Assembly: GCA_017431945.1 (NCBI GenBank)
Contig: JAFRJZ010000016.1
Coordinates: forward strand, 1 to 34,274
Direction: 5' to 3'
Length of the DNA: 34,274 nucleotides
Source of the DNA: Candidatus Saccharimonadota bacterium
GTDB taxonomy: Bacteria > Patescibacteriota > Saccharimonadia > Saccharimonadales > Saccharimonadaceae
Shown: positions 8,244 through 16,839 of the stretch, piece by piece
Numbering within the stretch: position 1 is the stretch's first letter
How the letters are laid out: every line of letters starts with the position of its first letter
Notes under the pieces: model-generated
The model's database searches: none
The model's input: only the letters and a program-made list of their open reading frames with translations
What the model was told of the DNA's origin: nothing
Position numbers and translations under genes: made by a program

Positions 8244-9380
8244 ATGAGCACTCCGTCTCGTTCAGTTTGGTCGGGCCAATCATCTAATTTGCGCCCCAAG
8301 CCTGGCATTCAACCAACGGCCAGTACTTCTGCTATGCCCAATATGCCCACCAACACCCCTACTGGCACTCCTGCTCAGCCGATTACTAGCAATACTCCCG
8401 CTATGCCTAGTATCCCTCTCGCTCCCGCTCAACCCGTTACACCCACTCCGTCCCCTGCTCCCGTCCAGCCGATTTCTTCGACTACTCCGCCACCTGTTAC
8501 ATCTACACCACCTCCCACTTCTCGACCTTCTCCGCGTCCTGCCTCTGACGATATTATCATACCTCCCTCTGAACCCGCCCAGCCTAAGAACAAAAAACCT
8601 CTCATCATCGGCGCCATTATCGTAGCCGGCGTCGCTGTCATTGCTGGCTTGATTTTCTTGCTCACCGGTAGTTTGCGTGGCTCCGCTCCCGTCGAAGCCA
8701 CCGACGCCAAAGGCAAGTTCAACATCTATGCCAACTATCTCCTCTTTGGCACCGACTCCAAAGACCCTATCCCCGATTACAACCCAGAAGAACTATACAC
8801 GTTCGAAAGCGTTTTTAACCAAATAGAAAAATTTCACAACGGTACTGATGAAACAATCACTATTGAAACCAATGAAACAAATTCACAATACATTAATAAA
8901 TTAAAAAATTTGTTTGATGATTTTTACAATACTTACAGTACGGAGACATCTGAAATAGCAGGGGATATTAGTGAATATAAAGAATCAATAGATTTTATAC
9001 ACGCGTATGTAAATTTCATCCCGCCCTCAGACGAAGATATTTTAGCAACTACCGACTCTGATTTTAAGGAGCTTTATCAAGTTTTCTACGACCTTGGTTC
9101 TGATATTGGCGAAGATTACGGTGATTATAATGTAAAGAATGCAGAAGCCATAGTCGAACTCGCCAAAATTTATGAAGAAGCAGGATGCGATTTTAACCAA
9201 GATGTCGAAACTGCCATTACATGTCTAGAAAATGCTAACATCTCGGAAGAATCAATTACTAAATTAGACGAAATCGATACAATTCTTTTAGATAATGAAT
9301 CTAAAATGGCGACAATTGTCAGCGATTCCGCGGATGATTTTATAGATCAATGTTGGAGTGTTAAAAATGAAATACGCTAA
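8244..9380 (+). CDS. Proline/threonine-rich single-pass membrane protein
   Basis: 378 residues. Residues 1-110 are low-complexity Pro/Thr/Ser (TPTPSPAPVQPIS type) and would be cytoplasmic. After the basic KNKKP comes one strong membrane segment (about 118-140), then an acidic extracytoplasmic domain with three Cys towards the C-terminus. Base composition changes sharply: the Pro-rich part is C-rich, and from about 8800 the gene is AT-rich, suggesting a domain of different origin or relaxed codon use. The leaderless start lies 7 nt after TATAAT. It overlaps the next gene by 14 nt, so it is probably co-translated with the VirB6-like protein. A role in a type IV secretion or pilus complex is inferred from context only. 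Confidence 0.7.
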   Translation: MSTPSRSVWSGQSSNLRPKPGIQPTASTSAMPNMPTNTPTGTPAQPITSNTPAMPSIPLAPAQPVTPTPSPAPVQPISSTTPPPVTSTPPPTSRPSPRPASDDIIIPPSEPAQPKNKKPLIIGAIIVAGVAVIAGLIFLLTGSLRGSAPVEATDAKGKFNIYANYLLFGTDSKDPIPDYNPEELYTFESVFNQIEKFHNGTDETITIETNETNSQYINKLKNLFDDFYNTYSTETSEIAGDISEYKESIDFIHAYVNFIPPSDEDILATTDSDFKELYQVFYDLGSDIGEDYGDYNVKNAEAIVELAKIYEEAGCDFNQDVETAITCLENANISEESITKLDEIDTILLDNESKMATIVSDSADDFIDQCWSVKNEIR

Positions 9381-11922
9381 CTTTAAGAAAAAAGGTTTTT
9401 TGTCAGTTATTGTATTGGCTAGTCTTTTTGCCTTTATTACGACAGGTGTTGTTTTTACTAATGAAGCCCATGCGGCTTCTTCGTGCAAAAATTGTAAGTG
9501 CGCGCAACTAGCTTTTGATGTTAGCGAGAAGACAAAGAAGGGAAACAAAACTACAACCGAAAACTACGCAGCTTATAGTAAAGCGTATTGTGCGCCAGTA
9601 GATGCAGATGGTAAAATTACAGGCAAATTCGAAGTAGTTACGAATGAATTCATAGAACAGGGTATTGATAGAAAAAGCACCGATGTAAAAAAGATAAAAA
9701 ACTGGGCCAGCGGGATGATTGTCGATGATGTAACCGACAGTGGAATTACCATAACCTTGTACAATAAGACTAAACAAGGCAACAAAAAGTATAAAAAGAC
9801 AGAATCATCTCGATATCAAACTGAAACAAAAGGCAAAAAATGGGAGGATATTTATAACGGTTTTGGTAATGGGTTGACCTCTGCTACGCTCAAACAGAAC
9901 AACACAACTACGACTTATAAATTTGCAAAAGTCCTCTCTGGCGAAACAAACGAAAATGGCGATCTCACCGTAGAAGCTAACCCAGATGATCCCAAAGATC
10001 CCAACAACGCCGGCTCTGCTGGCGACAGCGATGACGCCGATCCATGCTATAGCGGTGCTGGTGTACTTGGGCATATTATCTGTCCGTTACTCAAAAACTT
10101 TGGCGAACTTGCCGACTCGGCTTATGTCAACTGGATTCAGCCATCACTAATGCTTGAGCCAGAATTAGTTAGCGACAATGCCAACAATGGCACTTTTGCT
10201 GGTTGGCAAATCTTCCAAAACTTTGCCAACATCGCCTTTATCATCATGCTTCTCATAGTGGTGCTTTCTCAGGTTACTGGCGTAGGCCTGTCTAATTACG
10301 GTATCAAAAAGACCTTGCCCAAACTCATTGTTGCTGCTATTCTTATCAATCTCTCGTATATTATTTGTCAGCTAGCAGTTGACCTATCAAATGTTCTCGG
10401 TGTTGGACTAAAGAGCCTAATGGACGGTTTGACTGCTGACATTCAAGGAAATTTGGCTTCCGTTAATGAGGTAGTATTCAACGAAGAAGCCAGGACTAAT
10501 GTCTCTGCCTTAGGAGACGCTAGTGATATCGCCTCCCTCGCTCTACTTGCTGGCGTTATTGCTGGCGCCGGCACTCTATTAGCTCAAGGTATGGCAGTGC
10601 TCTTGCCACTTTTGCTAGCCGCCATCACAGTTGTTATAGCCATCATATTCTTCTTTATTCTTTTATCAGTTCGCAAAGCTGGTGTGGTATTATTGGTAGT
10701 TCTGTCACCTATCGCTTTCGTTTGCTACATGCTGCCAAATACCAAGAAATTATTCGACCGCTGGCTCAAAGCCTTTACGGGCTTATTGTTGCTATTCCCA
10801 ATTTGTGGTCTTATCATTGGTGGCGGTGATTTCGCCTCTACTATCCTACTAAATGTCAATGCTGGTGGTGGCGAAAAACTCGATTTCTTCTTCGCTCTCA
10901 CCGCGATGATAGTCGGTATCGTGCCAGTATTCTTTATTCCAATGCTCCTCAAGAGTTCTATGTCTGGTCTTGGTAATATCGGTGCCAAGATTGGTGGTAT
11001 GAGTAGTAGATTGAATAGGGGTACTAGGGGCAAGGTCGATAAAGCGGTCAGGAATTCAGATCGCTATCAGGGCTGGGAGCGCAATAACGCCATGCGACGC
11101 GCTCAAAGAATTAGTGATAGATACCAAAGACGTTCAGATCGCCTAGGTCGCAAAGGTAAGACTCTCAATGATGCTCAAATGCGTCGTTTTGCTCGCAACC
11201 AAGCAATATTAGCCAAAGGTTTTGATGAAGATCTTGCCGCTCGTGAGAACGTTATCACCAACAACAGTGCACTTGCCAATGATAACGTAGCATTACAAAG
11301 AGGATTAGAAGAAGCTATTTTGAATAATGATGAACTGGGTATTCGTGCTTATCAAAATGTCTTATCCAAGAAAGGTGAAGATGGTCGTGAAGCCGTTCAT
11401 CAGGCTATGAAGAACGCCGAAAAGAGGGCCGACGATTCGAACGAAAGGCGCAGTGTTAGTGCCGAAGCTGCCAAGACTTACTCAGCTAACCTCATGAATA
11501 ATTGGGCTTCTGACTATATGTCTAGCAATCGCTCCACCTTTGACTACGCTAAGAAAAATCAAAATATCGGCGCAAAAGATGAAAACGGCGAGATTATTCA
11601 GCAAACTACTATGGAAGACAACGAAGCTAAATCTGCCCGAAGCCTCAAGGCTGCTAATTTGCCTGGCACAGACGAAGGCGAACTTACTCGCTATATTGAA
11701 AAGGCTAGAGCTGGCGGATTTGATGAAGACGATCTCAAAGCTTTGCGTGCAGTTACTGATGAAGCTATGTCTAATGAAAATATCAGAGGCAGTCTCAAAG
11801 GCAAACAACTTGATCTGGTACAGCAACTGCACGAAGCGGCTGGTGGCGGGGGTGATTCAGGGTCTAATCGTGGCAGTGGCTCTTCCAGGAGAGTAGGTGG
11901 CTTCCGTCGTGGTAGAAGATAA
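9367..11922 (+). CDS. VirB6/TrbL-like polytopic membrane protein of a type IV secretion-like system
   Basis: 851 residues from ATG 9367, which begins a clean signal peptide (KKKGFLSVIVLASLFAF... ending HAA at about 35-38). A secreted domain with a CKNCKC cluster follows. From about residue 280 to 535 there are five or six membrane segments, including LIVAAILINLSYIICQLAVDLS and SVRKAGVVLLVVLSPIAFVCYMLPN, the layout of VirB6/TrbL channels. The last ~300 residues are a charged, Arg-rich, helix-prone cytoplasmic tail ending in a Gly/Ser/Arg stretch. VirB6-type proteins form the inner-membrane channel of type IV secretion systems and occur widely in CPR genomes with pilus genes. The start overlaps the previous gene by 14 nt. 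The family call rests on topology and a few motifs. Confidence 0.65.
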   Translation: MKYANFKKKGFLSVIVLASLFAFITTGVVFTNEAHAASSCKNCKCAQLAFDVSEKTKKGNKTTTENYAAYSKAYCAPVDADGKITGKFEVVTNEFIEQGIDRKSTDVKKIKNWASGMIVDDVTDSGITITLYNKTKQGNKKYKKTESSRYQTETKGKKWEDIYNGFGNGLTSATLKQNNTTTTYKFAKVLSGETNENGDLTVEANPDDPKDPNNAGSAGDSDDADPCYSGAGVLGHIICPLLKNFGELADSAYVNWIQPSLMLEPELVSDNANNGTFAGWQIFQNFANIAFIIMLLIVVLSQVTGVGLSNYGIKKTLPKLIVAAILINLSYIICQLAVDLSNVLGVGLKSLMDGLTADIQGNLASVNEVVFNEEARTNVSALGDASDIASLALLAGVIAGAGTLLAQGMAVLLPLLLAAITVVIAIIFFFILLSVRKAGVVLLVVLSPIAFVCYMLPNTKKLFDRWLKAFTGLLLLFPICGLIIGGGDFASTILLNVNAGGGEKLDFFFALTAMIVGIVPVFFIPMLLKSSMSGLGNIGAKIGGMSSRLNRGTRGKVDKAVRNSDRYQGWERNNAMRRAQRISDRYQRRSDRLGRKGKTLNDAQMRRFARNQAILAKGFDEDLAARENVITNNSALANDNVALQRGLEEAILNNDELGIRAYQNVLSKKGEDGREAVHQAMKNAEKRADDSNERRSVSAEAAKTYSANLMNNWASDYMSSNRSTFDYAKKNQNIGAKDENGEIIQQTTMEDNEAKSARSLKAANLPGTDEGELTRYIEKARAGGFDEDDLKALRAVTDEAMSNENIRGSLKGKQLDLVQQLHEAAGGGGDSGSNRGSGSSRRVGGFRRGRR

Positions 11923-11935
11923 TCAACTTTTGTGA

Positions 11936-12137
11936 TATAATAGAGTAGACATTAACATTTAAATCCACAAACTTATGATGATAAGTTTATTCTTGTAAAA
12001 TACAGCGGGCGGGTGACGTCGCCTGGGGGTCCCCCACAAGCGTTAGCGCAGTGGGGGAAAATGCGACGGCAGGACCCGCCCGCCACACTATTTTACGAAA
12101 ATAAGCTTATCATAAAACTTGTGGATTTATAGAAAGG
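11936..12137 (+). promoter_or_regulatory. pnp promoter and giant hairpin leader
   Basis: TGATATAAT with TATAAT at 11936-11941 predicts a start near 11948 and a ~195-nt leader, unlike the leaderless genes around it. 11961-11970 pairs perfectly with 12119-12128; further inside, 11975-12002 pairs with 12088-12115 with small bulges; the tip is the structured motif 12005-12083. The Shine-Dalgarno AGAAAGG (12131-12137) lies directly outside the stem, 7 nt before the pnp ATG. In Escherichia coli a leader stem cut by RNase III mediates PNPase autoregulation; the same logic is inferred here. Confidence 0.7.
12005..12083 (+). ncRNA. Structured RNA motif, copy A (at the tip of the pnp leader)
   Basis: Helix 1 is 12005-12014 with 12074-12083 (10 bp). 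An asymmetric internal loop has GA on the left (12015-12016) and GCAGG on the right (12069-12073). Helix 2 is 12017-12022 with 12063-12068. GGGGG (12025-12029) precedes helix 3, CCCCCAC (12031-12037) with GTGGGGG (12051-12057), capped by GCGTTAGCGC. Copy B at 28832-28913 has the same loops, the same third helix and different but complementary helices 1 and 2. No known family comes to mind. Confidence 0.7.
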
Positions 12138-12144
12138 TTTTTTT

Positions 12145-14328
12145 ATGGAAATCATCAATCCTAGTGGCGCCAAAGTCACCAAACTCACTACCAATTTTTG
12201 TGGTCGCGAACTCTCGCTTGAAATCAATCGCGTTGGCTTCCGTAGTACTAGTAGCGTACTCGTCACCTACGGCGACACCGTCGTGCTCGGCTCAGTCGTA
12301 GTCGGCACTAAGCCAGTCGTACAAGACTTCTTCCCGTTATCGGTAGAATACGAAGAAAAGTTTTACGCCGCTGGCAAAATCAGCAGTTCTCGCTTCATCA
12401 AGCGCGAAGGCAAGCCTTCCGACAACGCCGTCCTCGTAGGTCGCCTCATCGATCGCCCCATCCGCCCACTTTTTCCCAAAGGCTATCGCCAAGAAATTCA
12501 AGTTGTTACCACCGTCCTCTCTATGGACCCGAGTTTTCGCCCTGATGTGATTGCTATGCTTGCCGCTTCGTCCGCTTTGATGAACGCCGGCGTGCCTTTT
12601 GATGGCCCCGTAGCTGGTGTTCGCATCGGCCAAGTTGACGGCGAGTTTAAGGCCTTCCTTAGCCCAGAAGAACGCGAAGCTTCTCCGCTTGACCTCGTAG
12701 TCGCTTGTAAAGACGGCAAAATCATGATGGTTGAGGCCGGCGCCAAAGAGGTTCCCGAAGCTACCATTATTGACGCGATGCGTTGGGCACTCGAGGCTGT
12801 TCAGCCCGTCCTTGACTTGCAGCGTGAACTCAGGGCTCATGTCGACGTTCCTGAGCAAGAATACGAACTCGTCTTGCCTAGCGAAGAAATCAAGCAAAAA
12901 GTCCTCAACTGGACTGCTGGTAAATTTGGCGAAAAAGGTAGCAAAGTACGTGGCAATGTCATGGAGCGCGCTCAAATTCTTGACGACATCAAATACGCCA
13001 TGCACGACGAATTTGCTCTTGAACTCGGCCAAGGCGACACCGACAATGAAAAGGTCGCTTGGTATGACGATAATCTACGCGACCAATACGACCAAGCCTT
13101 TGAGCTAGCCGTTCACGCCGAAGTCCGTCGTGGCATCCTTGAAGACGGCGTTCGCCCTGATGGCCGTAAACTTGACGAGGTCCGCCCGCTTTCATCTCAG
13201 GTCGGTATCTTACCTCGCACTCATGGCTCATCGCTTTTCACCCGTGGTGTTACGCAGGCTATGAATATCGTCACCCTCGCACCACTTTCCTTCGCTCAAT
13301 TAGTTGACACCATGGAGGTCACCGACGGCAAGCGTCGCTACATGCATCACTACAATGCACCACCTTATACCGTAGGCGAACCCGGTCGCATCGGCTCTCC
13401 TGGCCGTCGTGAGATTGGTCATGGTTACCTCGCCGAACGCGCCCTGCTCCCCGTCCTTCCTAGCGAAGAAGATTTCCCCTACGCCATCCGTAGCGTCACC
13501 GAGATTATGTCGCAGAATGGCTCCACTTCCATGGCCGCCACTTGTTCTAGCTGTCTTGCACTCATGGATGCCGGCGTGCCTTTGAAAGCGCCTGTGTCGG
13601 GTGTCGCTATGGGCTTAATGGTAGATGTTGAAAAGGGCACCGAAATTACCGCCGAGCATCTTGACAAAGCCTATGTCCTCACTGACCTCATGGACGCCGA
13701 AGATTTCGCTGGCGATATGGACTTCAAGGTCACTGGTACCAAAAAGGGAATTACCGCCCTCCAAATGGATATGAAAGTTCATGGCTTGCCAATTGAAATT
13801 ATGGAAAAGGCCATCAATCAGTCCAATGCCAGCCGCGCTCATATTTTGAAACACATGCTTTCGGTCATTCCTGAGCCTCGTGACCACATTTCAAAATACG
13901 CTCCACAAATTGAAAAAGTTCAAATCAATCCCGACCAAATCGGCACCATTATCGGCAAGGGCGGTGAAACCATCAACAAAATCACCACCGAAACTGGCGC
14001 CAGTGTTGATGTTGAGGAGTCTGGTCTTGTTACCATTTCTGGTAGCAATCCCGAGGCTATTGATAAGGCGGTCAATTGGATTAAATCCCTTGTTGAAGAG
14101 CCCGAAGTTGGCAAAATCTACGAAGGTAAAGTCGTCAGCATCAAAGATTTCGGTGCTTTTGTGAACATTTTACCAGGCACTGACGGCATGCTCCATGTTT
14201 CGCAGATTTCCGACAAGCGCATCAACAAAGTAGAAGATGTTCTCAAAGTCGGCCAGACCGTACGTGTCCGCCTAGTCGCCATCGACGACAAGGGTCGCCT
14301 CTCACTCAGCATGCGCAACCTTGACTAA
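12145..14328 (+). CDS. pnp: Polyribonucleotide nucleotidyltransferase (PNPase)
   Basis: 727 residues, standard length. It degrades RNA 3' to 5' by phosphorolysis and is a core part of mRNA turnover. Order: first RNase PH domain (about 10-230, includes GRLIDRPIRPLFPKGY), helical linker, second RNase PH domain (about 310-545, includes GVRPDGRKLDEVRPLSSQVG, RTHGSSLFTRG and the active-site region LMDAGVPLKAPVSGVAMGL), KH domain with IGKGGETI (about 603-610) and S1 domain (GKIYEGKVVSIKDFGAFVN, about 655-675). The catalytic half looks intact. It starts at ATG 12145 after AGAAAGG. It is transcribed alone, from a promoter with a giant hairpin leader to a terminator at 14343. Confidence 0.96.
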   Translation: MEIINPSGAKVTKLTTNFCGRELSLEINRVGFRSTSSVLVTYGDTVVLGSVVVGTKPVVQDFFPLSVEYEEKFYAAGKISSSRFIKREGKPSDNAVLVGRLIDRPIRPLFPKGYRQEIQVVTTVLSMDPSFRPDVIAMLAASSALMNAGVPFDGPVAGVRIGQVDGEFKAFLSPEEREASPLDLVVACKDGKIMMVEAGAKEVPEATIIDAMRWALEAVQPVLDLQRELRAHVDVPEQEYELVLPSEEIKQKVLNWTAGKFGEKGSKVRGNVMERAQILDDIKYAMHDEFALELGQGDTDNEKVAWYDDNLRDQYDQAFELAVHAEVRRGILEDGVRPDGRKLDEVRPLSSQVGILPRTHGSSLFTRGVTQAMNIVTLAPLSFAQLVDTMEVTDGKRRYMHHYNAPPYTVGEPGRIGSPGRREIGHGYLAERALLPVLPSEEDFPYAIRSVTEIMSQNGSTSMAATCSSCLALMDAGVPLKAPVSGVAMGLMVDVEKGTEITAEHLDKAYVLTDLMDAEDFAGDMDFKVTGTKKGITALQMDMKVHGLPIEIMEKAINQSNASRAHILKHMLSVIPEPRDHISKYAPQIEKVQINPDQIGTIIGKGGETINKITTETGASVDVEESGLVTISGSNPEAIDKAVNWIKSLVEEPEVGKIYEGKVVSIKDFGAFVNILPGTDGMLHVSQISDKRINKVEDVLKVGQTVRVRLVAIDDKGRLSLSMRNLD

Positions 14329-14342
14329 TAGGCGCTTCAAAA

Positions 14343-14369
14343 ACCCCGCTCAGTTTAAGCGGGATTTTT
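14343..14369 (+). terminator. Rho-independent terminator of pnp
   Basis: CCCGCT (14345-14350) pairs with AGCGGG (14358-14363) over a 7-nt loop, followed by ATTTTTG. The A-run on the other side means it could also work for the convergent adenylate-kinase-like gene. Confidence 0.85.
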
Positions 14370-14978
14370 GCTGTATTCATAAAGTTTGTCTATCATCTCT
14401 GCAAACACTTCATCGCGCGATTGCTCACCGTTTATCCATATCAATAACCCCATTTCATCATATTTTTTCAGCACCGGTATCGTTTTAGTCTTAAATTCAT
14501 CAATGCGCCTCCGGAACACATCTATATCTTCATCATCGGGGCGTTCACCGCGGTCTTGTAAATTCTTCGCTTCGTACCAACGCTTCCTCGCTTCTTCGCT
14601 TGAAATTTCTAAAAACACCACCGCCTTAATCGGGTGCCTAGCCCCCTCTGCTACGCTCATCACTTGGGTTTCCTCGCCAATCCAGCGCCCAATTGACGAT
14701 AGCACTAGCGGCTTATTCCATAAATCGCGCCTTTCAAAATATGGTAGTACCCATTCATAAAATAAGTTAGTCGGTAGCAACTGCCCGCTCGCCGTAATTG
14801 ATGGCGTATCCATTTTAGCCTCCATCGCCCGAATAATCAGCCCCGACGACAAAAACTTACCATCTAGCACCTCAGCCAAGCGCATCCCTTGTGTATCCTT
14901 ACCACTCATCGGCAAGCCAAAAATATTCACCGAGCCTTCGCCCAACCACTTTTTAATTGCGTCTATTTTTTCATCCAT
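14355..14978 (-). CDS. Adenylate-kinase-like nucleoside monophosphate kinase
   Basis: 207 residues. The P-loop is GLPMSGKDTQG (about 21-31), where typical adenylate kinases have GxxGxGKGT; the Gly after Lys is Asp. An RGERPDDED segment with an RRRIDEF helix (about 145-165) matches the lid/LID-Arg region, and VVFLEISSEEARKRW the core strand before it. It probably transfers a phosphate between nucleotides, but the substrate may not be AMP. ATG 14978 lies 6 nt after TATAAT (complement of 14985-14990), and that box touches the grpE stop codon at 14991, so it can be made leaderless on its own and also be read through from hrcA-grpE. The 3' end overlaps the pnp terminator. Confidence 0.75.
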   Translation of the reverse strand: MDEKIDAIKKWLGEGSVNIFGLPMSGKDTQGMRLAEVLDGKFLSSGLIIRAMEAKMDTPSITASGQLLPTNLFYEWVLPYFERRDLWNKPLVLSSIGRWIGEETQVMSVAEGARHPIKAVVFLEISSEEARKRWYEAKNLQDRGERPDDEDIDVFRRRIDEFKTKTIPVLKKYDEMGLLIWINGEQSRDEVFAEMIDKLYEYSKNPA

Positions 14979-14990
14979 AACCGCATTATA

Positions 14991-15449
14991 TCATTTATGC
15001 GTCACTTTGACCATCGCTGGTCTCAATACTTCACCTTGATACAAATATCCCGGGCGCAGAGTCTCGGCGATTACCTCTTTCTCGCCTTCACTATCATCCA
15101 CCATCACTGCGTCATGAAAGTCTGGGTTAAACTCCACCCCTACTTTTGAATCAATTTTTGCAAGTTCTAAGTCCGTCAAAGTCTTATCAAGATTTTTTGC
15201 CAGTGGCGCTAATTGTTCTGAGTAGGCGGCTATCGCGCGGTCAATGTCGTCTAGCAGGGGTAAAAACTTACTCACCGTCGCTAGGCGTGCCATATTTTGA
15301 GCCTGGGTTTTTTGTAAATCTACTTGCTTGCGGTAGTTTTCAAAATCCGCTCTAGTGCGCTGTAAATCATTGGTCAAAGAAGCTATTGTCTCTTCTAACT
15401 TTACTGTTTCGGCACTCTTATCCGCCCCTGGTTTTTTGGTATTTTTCAT
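14991..15449 (-). CDS. grpE: Nucleotide exchange factor GrpE
   Basis: 152 residues. GrpE releases ADP from DnaK in the Hsp70 chaperone cycle. The N-terminal half is a long coiled coil (about residues 15-70, with [15 protein letters not shown], the family signature), followed by a four-helix region (LLDDIDRA) and the C-terminal beta domain ([32 protein letters not shown]). The start overlaps the hrcA stop as ATGA and has GGAGGA upstream, so it is coupled to hrcA. dnaK and dnaJ are not next to it in this window. Confidence 0.94.
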   Translation of the reverse strand: MKNTKKPGADKSAETVKLEETIASLTNDLQRTRADFENYRKQVDLQKTQAQNMARLATVSKFLPLLDDIDRAIAAYSEQLAPLAKNLDKTLTDLELAKIDSKVGVEFNPDFHDAVMVDDSEGEKEVIAETLRPGYLYQGEVLRPAMVKVTHK

Positions 15450-16168
15450 AATGTTTCCTCCAACATTTTACCTGCTCGGCTCACTAGCCACATTACTCGC
15501 CCGTAATTTTGGCGCGTCGGTCCCAGCACCCCGATATAACTATTATCCGAAAACGGCGAGCGAAACTTGCTAATCACCAGCGACACCTCTGAGGTACTAC
15601 CAATCGGATTCTCGTGCCCAATAAATATATTTAGTGGCTTGCCCGGCGCCGCCTCGCGCAGCCATGGCTCTAAGTTATCCAGTAATTTTGCCACCGCCTG
15701 CACGCGCCCTGCATCCACAAACTCTGGTTGGGTAAACAGGCGCGAAATCCCGGCTAGGTACAATTGATCGCCAATCGTCGCCAGCCCCAAGTTGCCGGTC
15801 AACTCCACCAGGGAATCAACCGCCCCGCGAATCGCATGGTCGGCTCGCGATTGCGAACTCACTCGCACCTCTAGCACGCGGTTACCGCGGTCTAGTGACT
15901 TATCCGCCTTCTCATTCACCTTCTCCGGATTCTCTGCCAAAGTGTTCACATAATAACGATAGCCCGCGTCAGTTGGGATACGGCCAGCCGAGGTGTGGGG
16001 CTGAGTAATCAGACCAAGGCTCTCCAGCCTCGCCATCTCTGCCCGAATCGTCGCCGATGACACATTAAAAAGTTTTGCCAAGGTCACGCTCCCTACCGGC
16101 GCCGCAATCTCGGCATATTCCTCAATAATCGCAAACAATATCTCACGCTGCCTATCGGTAATTTCCAT
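15446..16168 (-). CDS. hrcA: Heat-inducible transcription repressor HrcA
   Basis: 240 residues, shorter than the ~340 usual. HrcA represses chaperone operons by binding CIRCE. The N-terminal winged helix is clear: [13 protein letters not shown]-like start, [30 protein letters not shown] (about 25-55), then the [16 protein letters not shown] signature (about 58-73). A GAF-like core and the C-terminal IGPTRMxY-type block ([15 protein letters not shown]) follow; the inserted dimerisation domain looks reduced, which explains the length. The ATG is 6 nt after TATAAT (complement of 16175-16180), and a CIRCE-like operator covers the -35 zone, so the operon is autoregulated. Confidence 0.94.
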   Translation of the reverse strand: MEITDRQREILFAIIEEYAEIAAPVGSVTLAKLFNVSSATIRAEMARLESLGLITQPHTSAGRIPTDAGYRYYVNTLAENPEKVNEKADKSLDRGNRVLEVRVSSQSRADHAIRGAVDSLVELTGNLGLATIGDQLYLAGISRLFTQPEFVDAGRVQAVAKLLDNLEPWLREAAPGKPLNIFIGHENPIGSTSEVSLVISKFRSPFSDNSYIGVLGPTRQNYGRVMWLVSRAGKMLEETL

Positions 16169-16174
16169 ACCTCA

Positions 16175-16212
16175 ATTATATCATATTAGCACTACTCCCG
16201 CAAGAGTGCCAG
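16175..16212 (-). promoter_or_regulatory. CIRCE operator and leaderless promoter of hrcA-grpE
   Basis: TTAGCACTA (16186-16194), nine spacer bases, GAGTGCCAG (16204-16212). The CIRCE consensus is TTAGCACTC-N9-GAGTGCTAA, so the spacer is exact and three of 18 arm positions differ. The minus-strand -10 box is the complement of 16175-16180, placing CIRCE over the -35 zone, where HrcA would block RNA polymerase. Confidence 0.8.
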
Positions 16213-16220
16213 TAGAAATT

Positions 16221-16342
16221 AAGAAGGCGGAATAATGGGGTTTTGTGAGTATTTGTTAAGTCAGATTTGAATTAGAAAAATGCCACCCGAAGGGAGCATT
16301 TTTCTAATTCAAGTCACGAACAAGACCCCATTATTCGCCTTT
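16221..16342. repeat. MITE-like palindromic element, copy 2 (complete)
   Basis: Terminal inverted repeats: 16224-16245 against 16321-16341, about 20 of 22 positions pairing (AAGGCG, AATAATGGGG core). Inside, 16268-16283 pairs perfectly with 16296-16311 (16 bp) around CACCCGAAGGGA. The left 59 bp match 368-427. It lies between the hrcA promoter and the mazF promoter, and no ORF is inside. Confidence 0.8.
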
Positions 16343-16376
16343 TCTCATTTTTTTCAACAAGGTATCAGGCTAGCGC

Positions 16377-16431
16377 TTGACTTTTGTTATCCTTTTTGAT
16401 AAAAATTGCCAGCATCAACTAAAATAGGGAG
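16377..16431 (+). promoter_or_regulatory. Promoter and ribosome site of the MazF-like gene
   Basis: TTGACT at 16377-16382, a 17-bp spacer and TAAAAA at 16400-16405 give a start near 16412. GGGAG (16427-16431) lies 6 nt before ATG 16438. This gene has a normal leader, in contrast to the leaderless core genes nearby. Confidence 0.5.
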
Positions 16432-16437
16432 ATTTTT

Positions 16438-16839
16438 ATGGACAACGAATCAAATAAAAAACACTTCACAGAATGGATTGGATTGAAAGAAAAACTTCAT
16501 TTTGGTAATTCTGCTCCCAGAATATCCGAAGGCGATATTTGGTGGTGTAGTTGCGGTGAAAATGTCGGTATTGAAATAAATGGCAAGAGCAAACTTTTTT
16601 CTCGTCCAGTTTTTGTCTATAAAAAACTCGGCCACCTCGGTTTTATTGGTATCCCCCTAACCTCACAATCCAAATCTGGCTCGTGGTATGTAAAAATTGA
16701 TTTTCAAGGTAAAAATCAAACTGCAGTTTTGTCGCAAATCAGAACTTTTAGTATATCTAGATTATCAAGTCGTATGGTAGAATTAGACATTTCCGATATT
16801 CAAAAAATAAAAAAAGCGCTACTGAACTTTTTGAAATAA
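16438..16839 (+). CDS. MazF/PemK-family toxin-like endoribonuclease, no antitoxin gene beside it
   Basis: 133 residues. After a ~30-residue N-terminal extension comes the PemK/MazF pattern: EGDIWWCSCGENVGIEINGKSKLFSRPVFVYKKLG (GDIWW strand, G-E-N-x-G-x-E loop, RP strand), then FIGIPLTSQ, a VLSQIRTFSISRL strand (the QIRTF motif with catalytic-type Arg and Ser) and the closing helix. Members cut mRNA at short sites and are normally paired with an antitoxin just upstream; here the upstream 270 bp hold only the CIRCE promoter and a palindromic element. AT-rich composition and a normal promoter set it apart from its neighbours and hint at transfer. A candidate small RNA is read towards its 3' end. 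Confidence 0.8.
   Translation: MDNESNKKHFTEWIGLKEKLHFGNSAPRISEGDIWWCSCGENVGIEINGKSKLFSRPVFVYKKLGHLGFIGIPLTSQSKSGSWYVKIDFQGKNQTAVLSQIRTFSISRLSSRMVELDISDIQKIKKALLNFLK

Noticed and set aside
12337-13032. 231-codon open frame on the minus strand inside pnp
   Set aside because: It lies fully opposite conserved pnp domains, has no promoter or ribosome site and arises from pnp codon use.
14991-16168. Missing dnaK as a sign of a broken heat-shock operon
   Set aside because: dnaK is often elsewhere in reduced genomes; hrcA and grpE themselves look intact.
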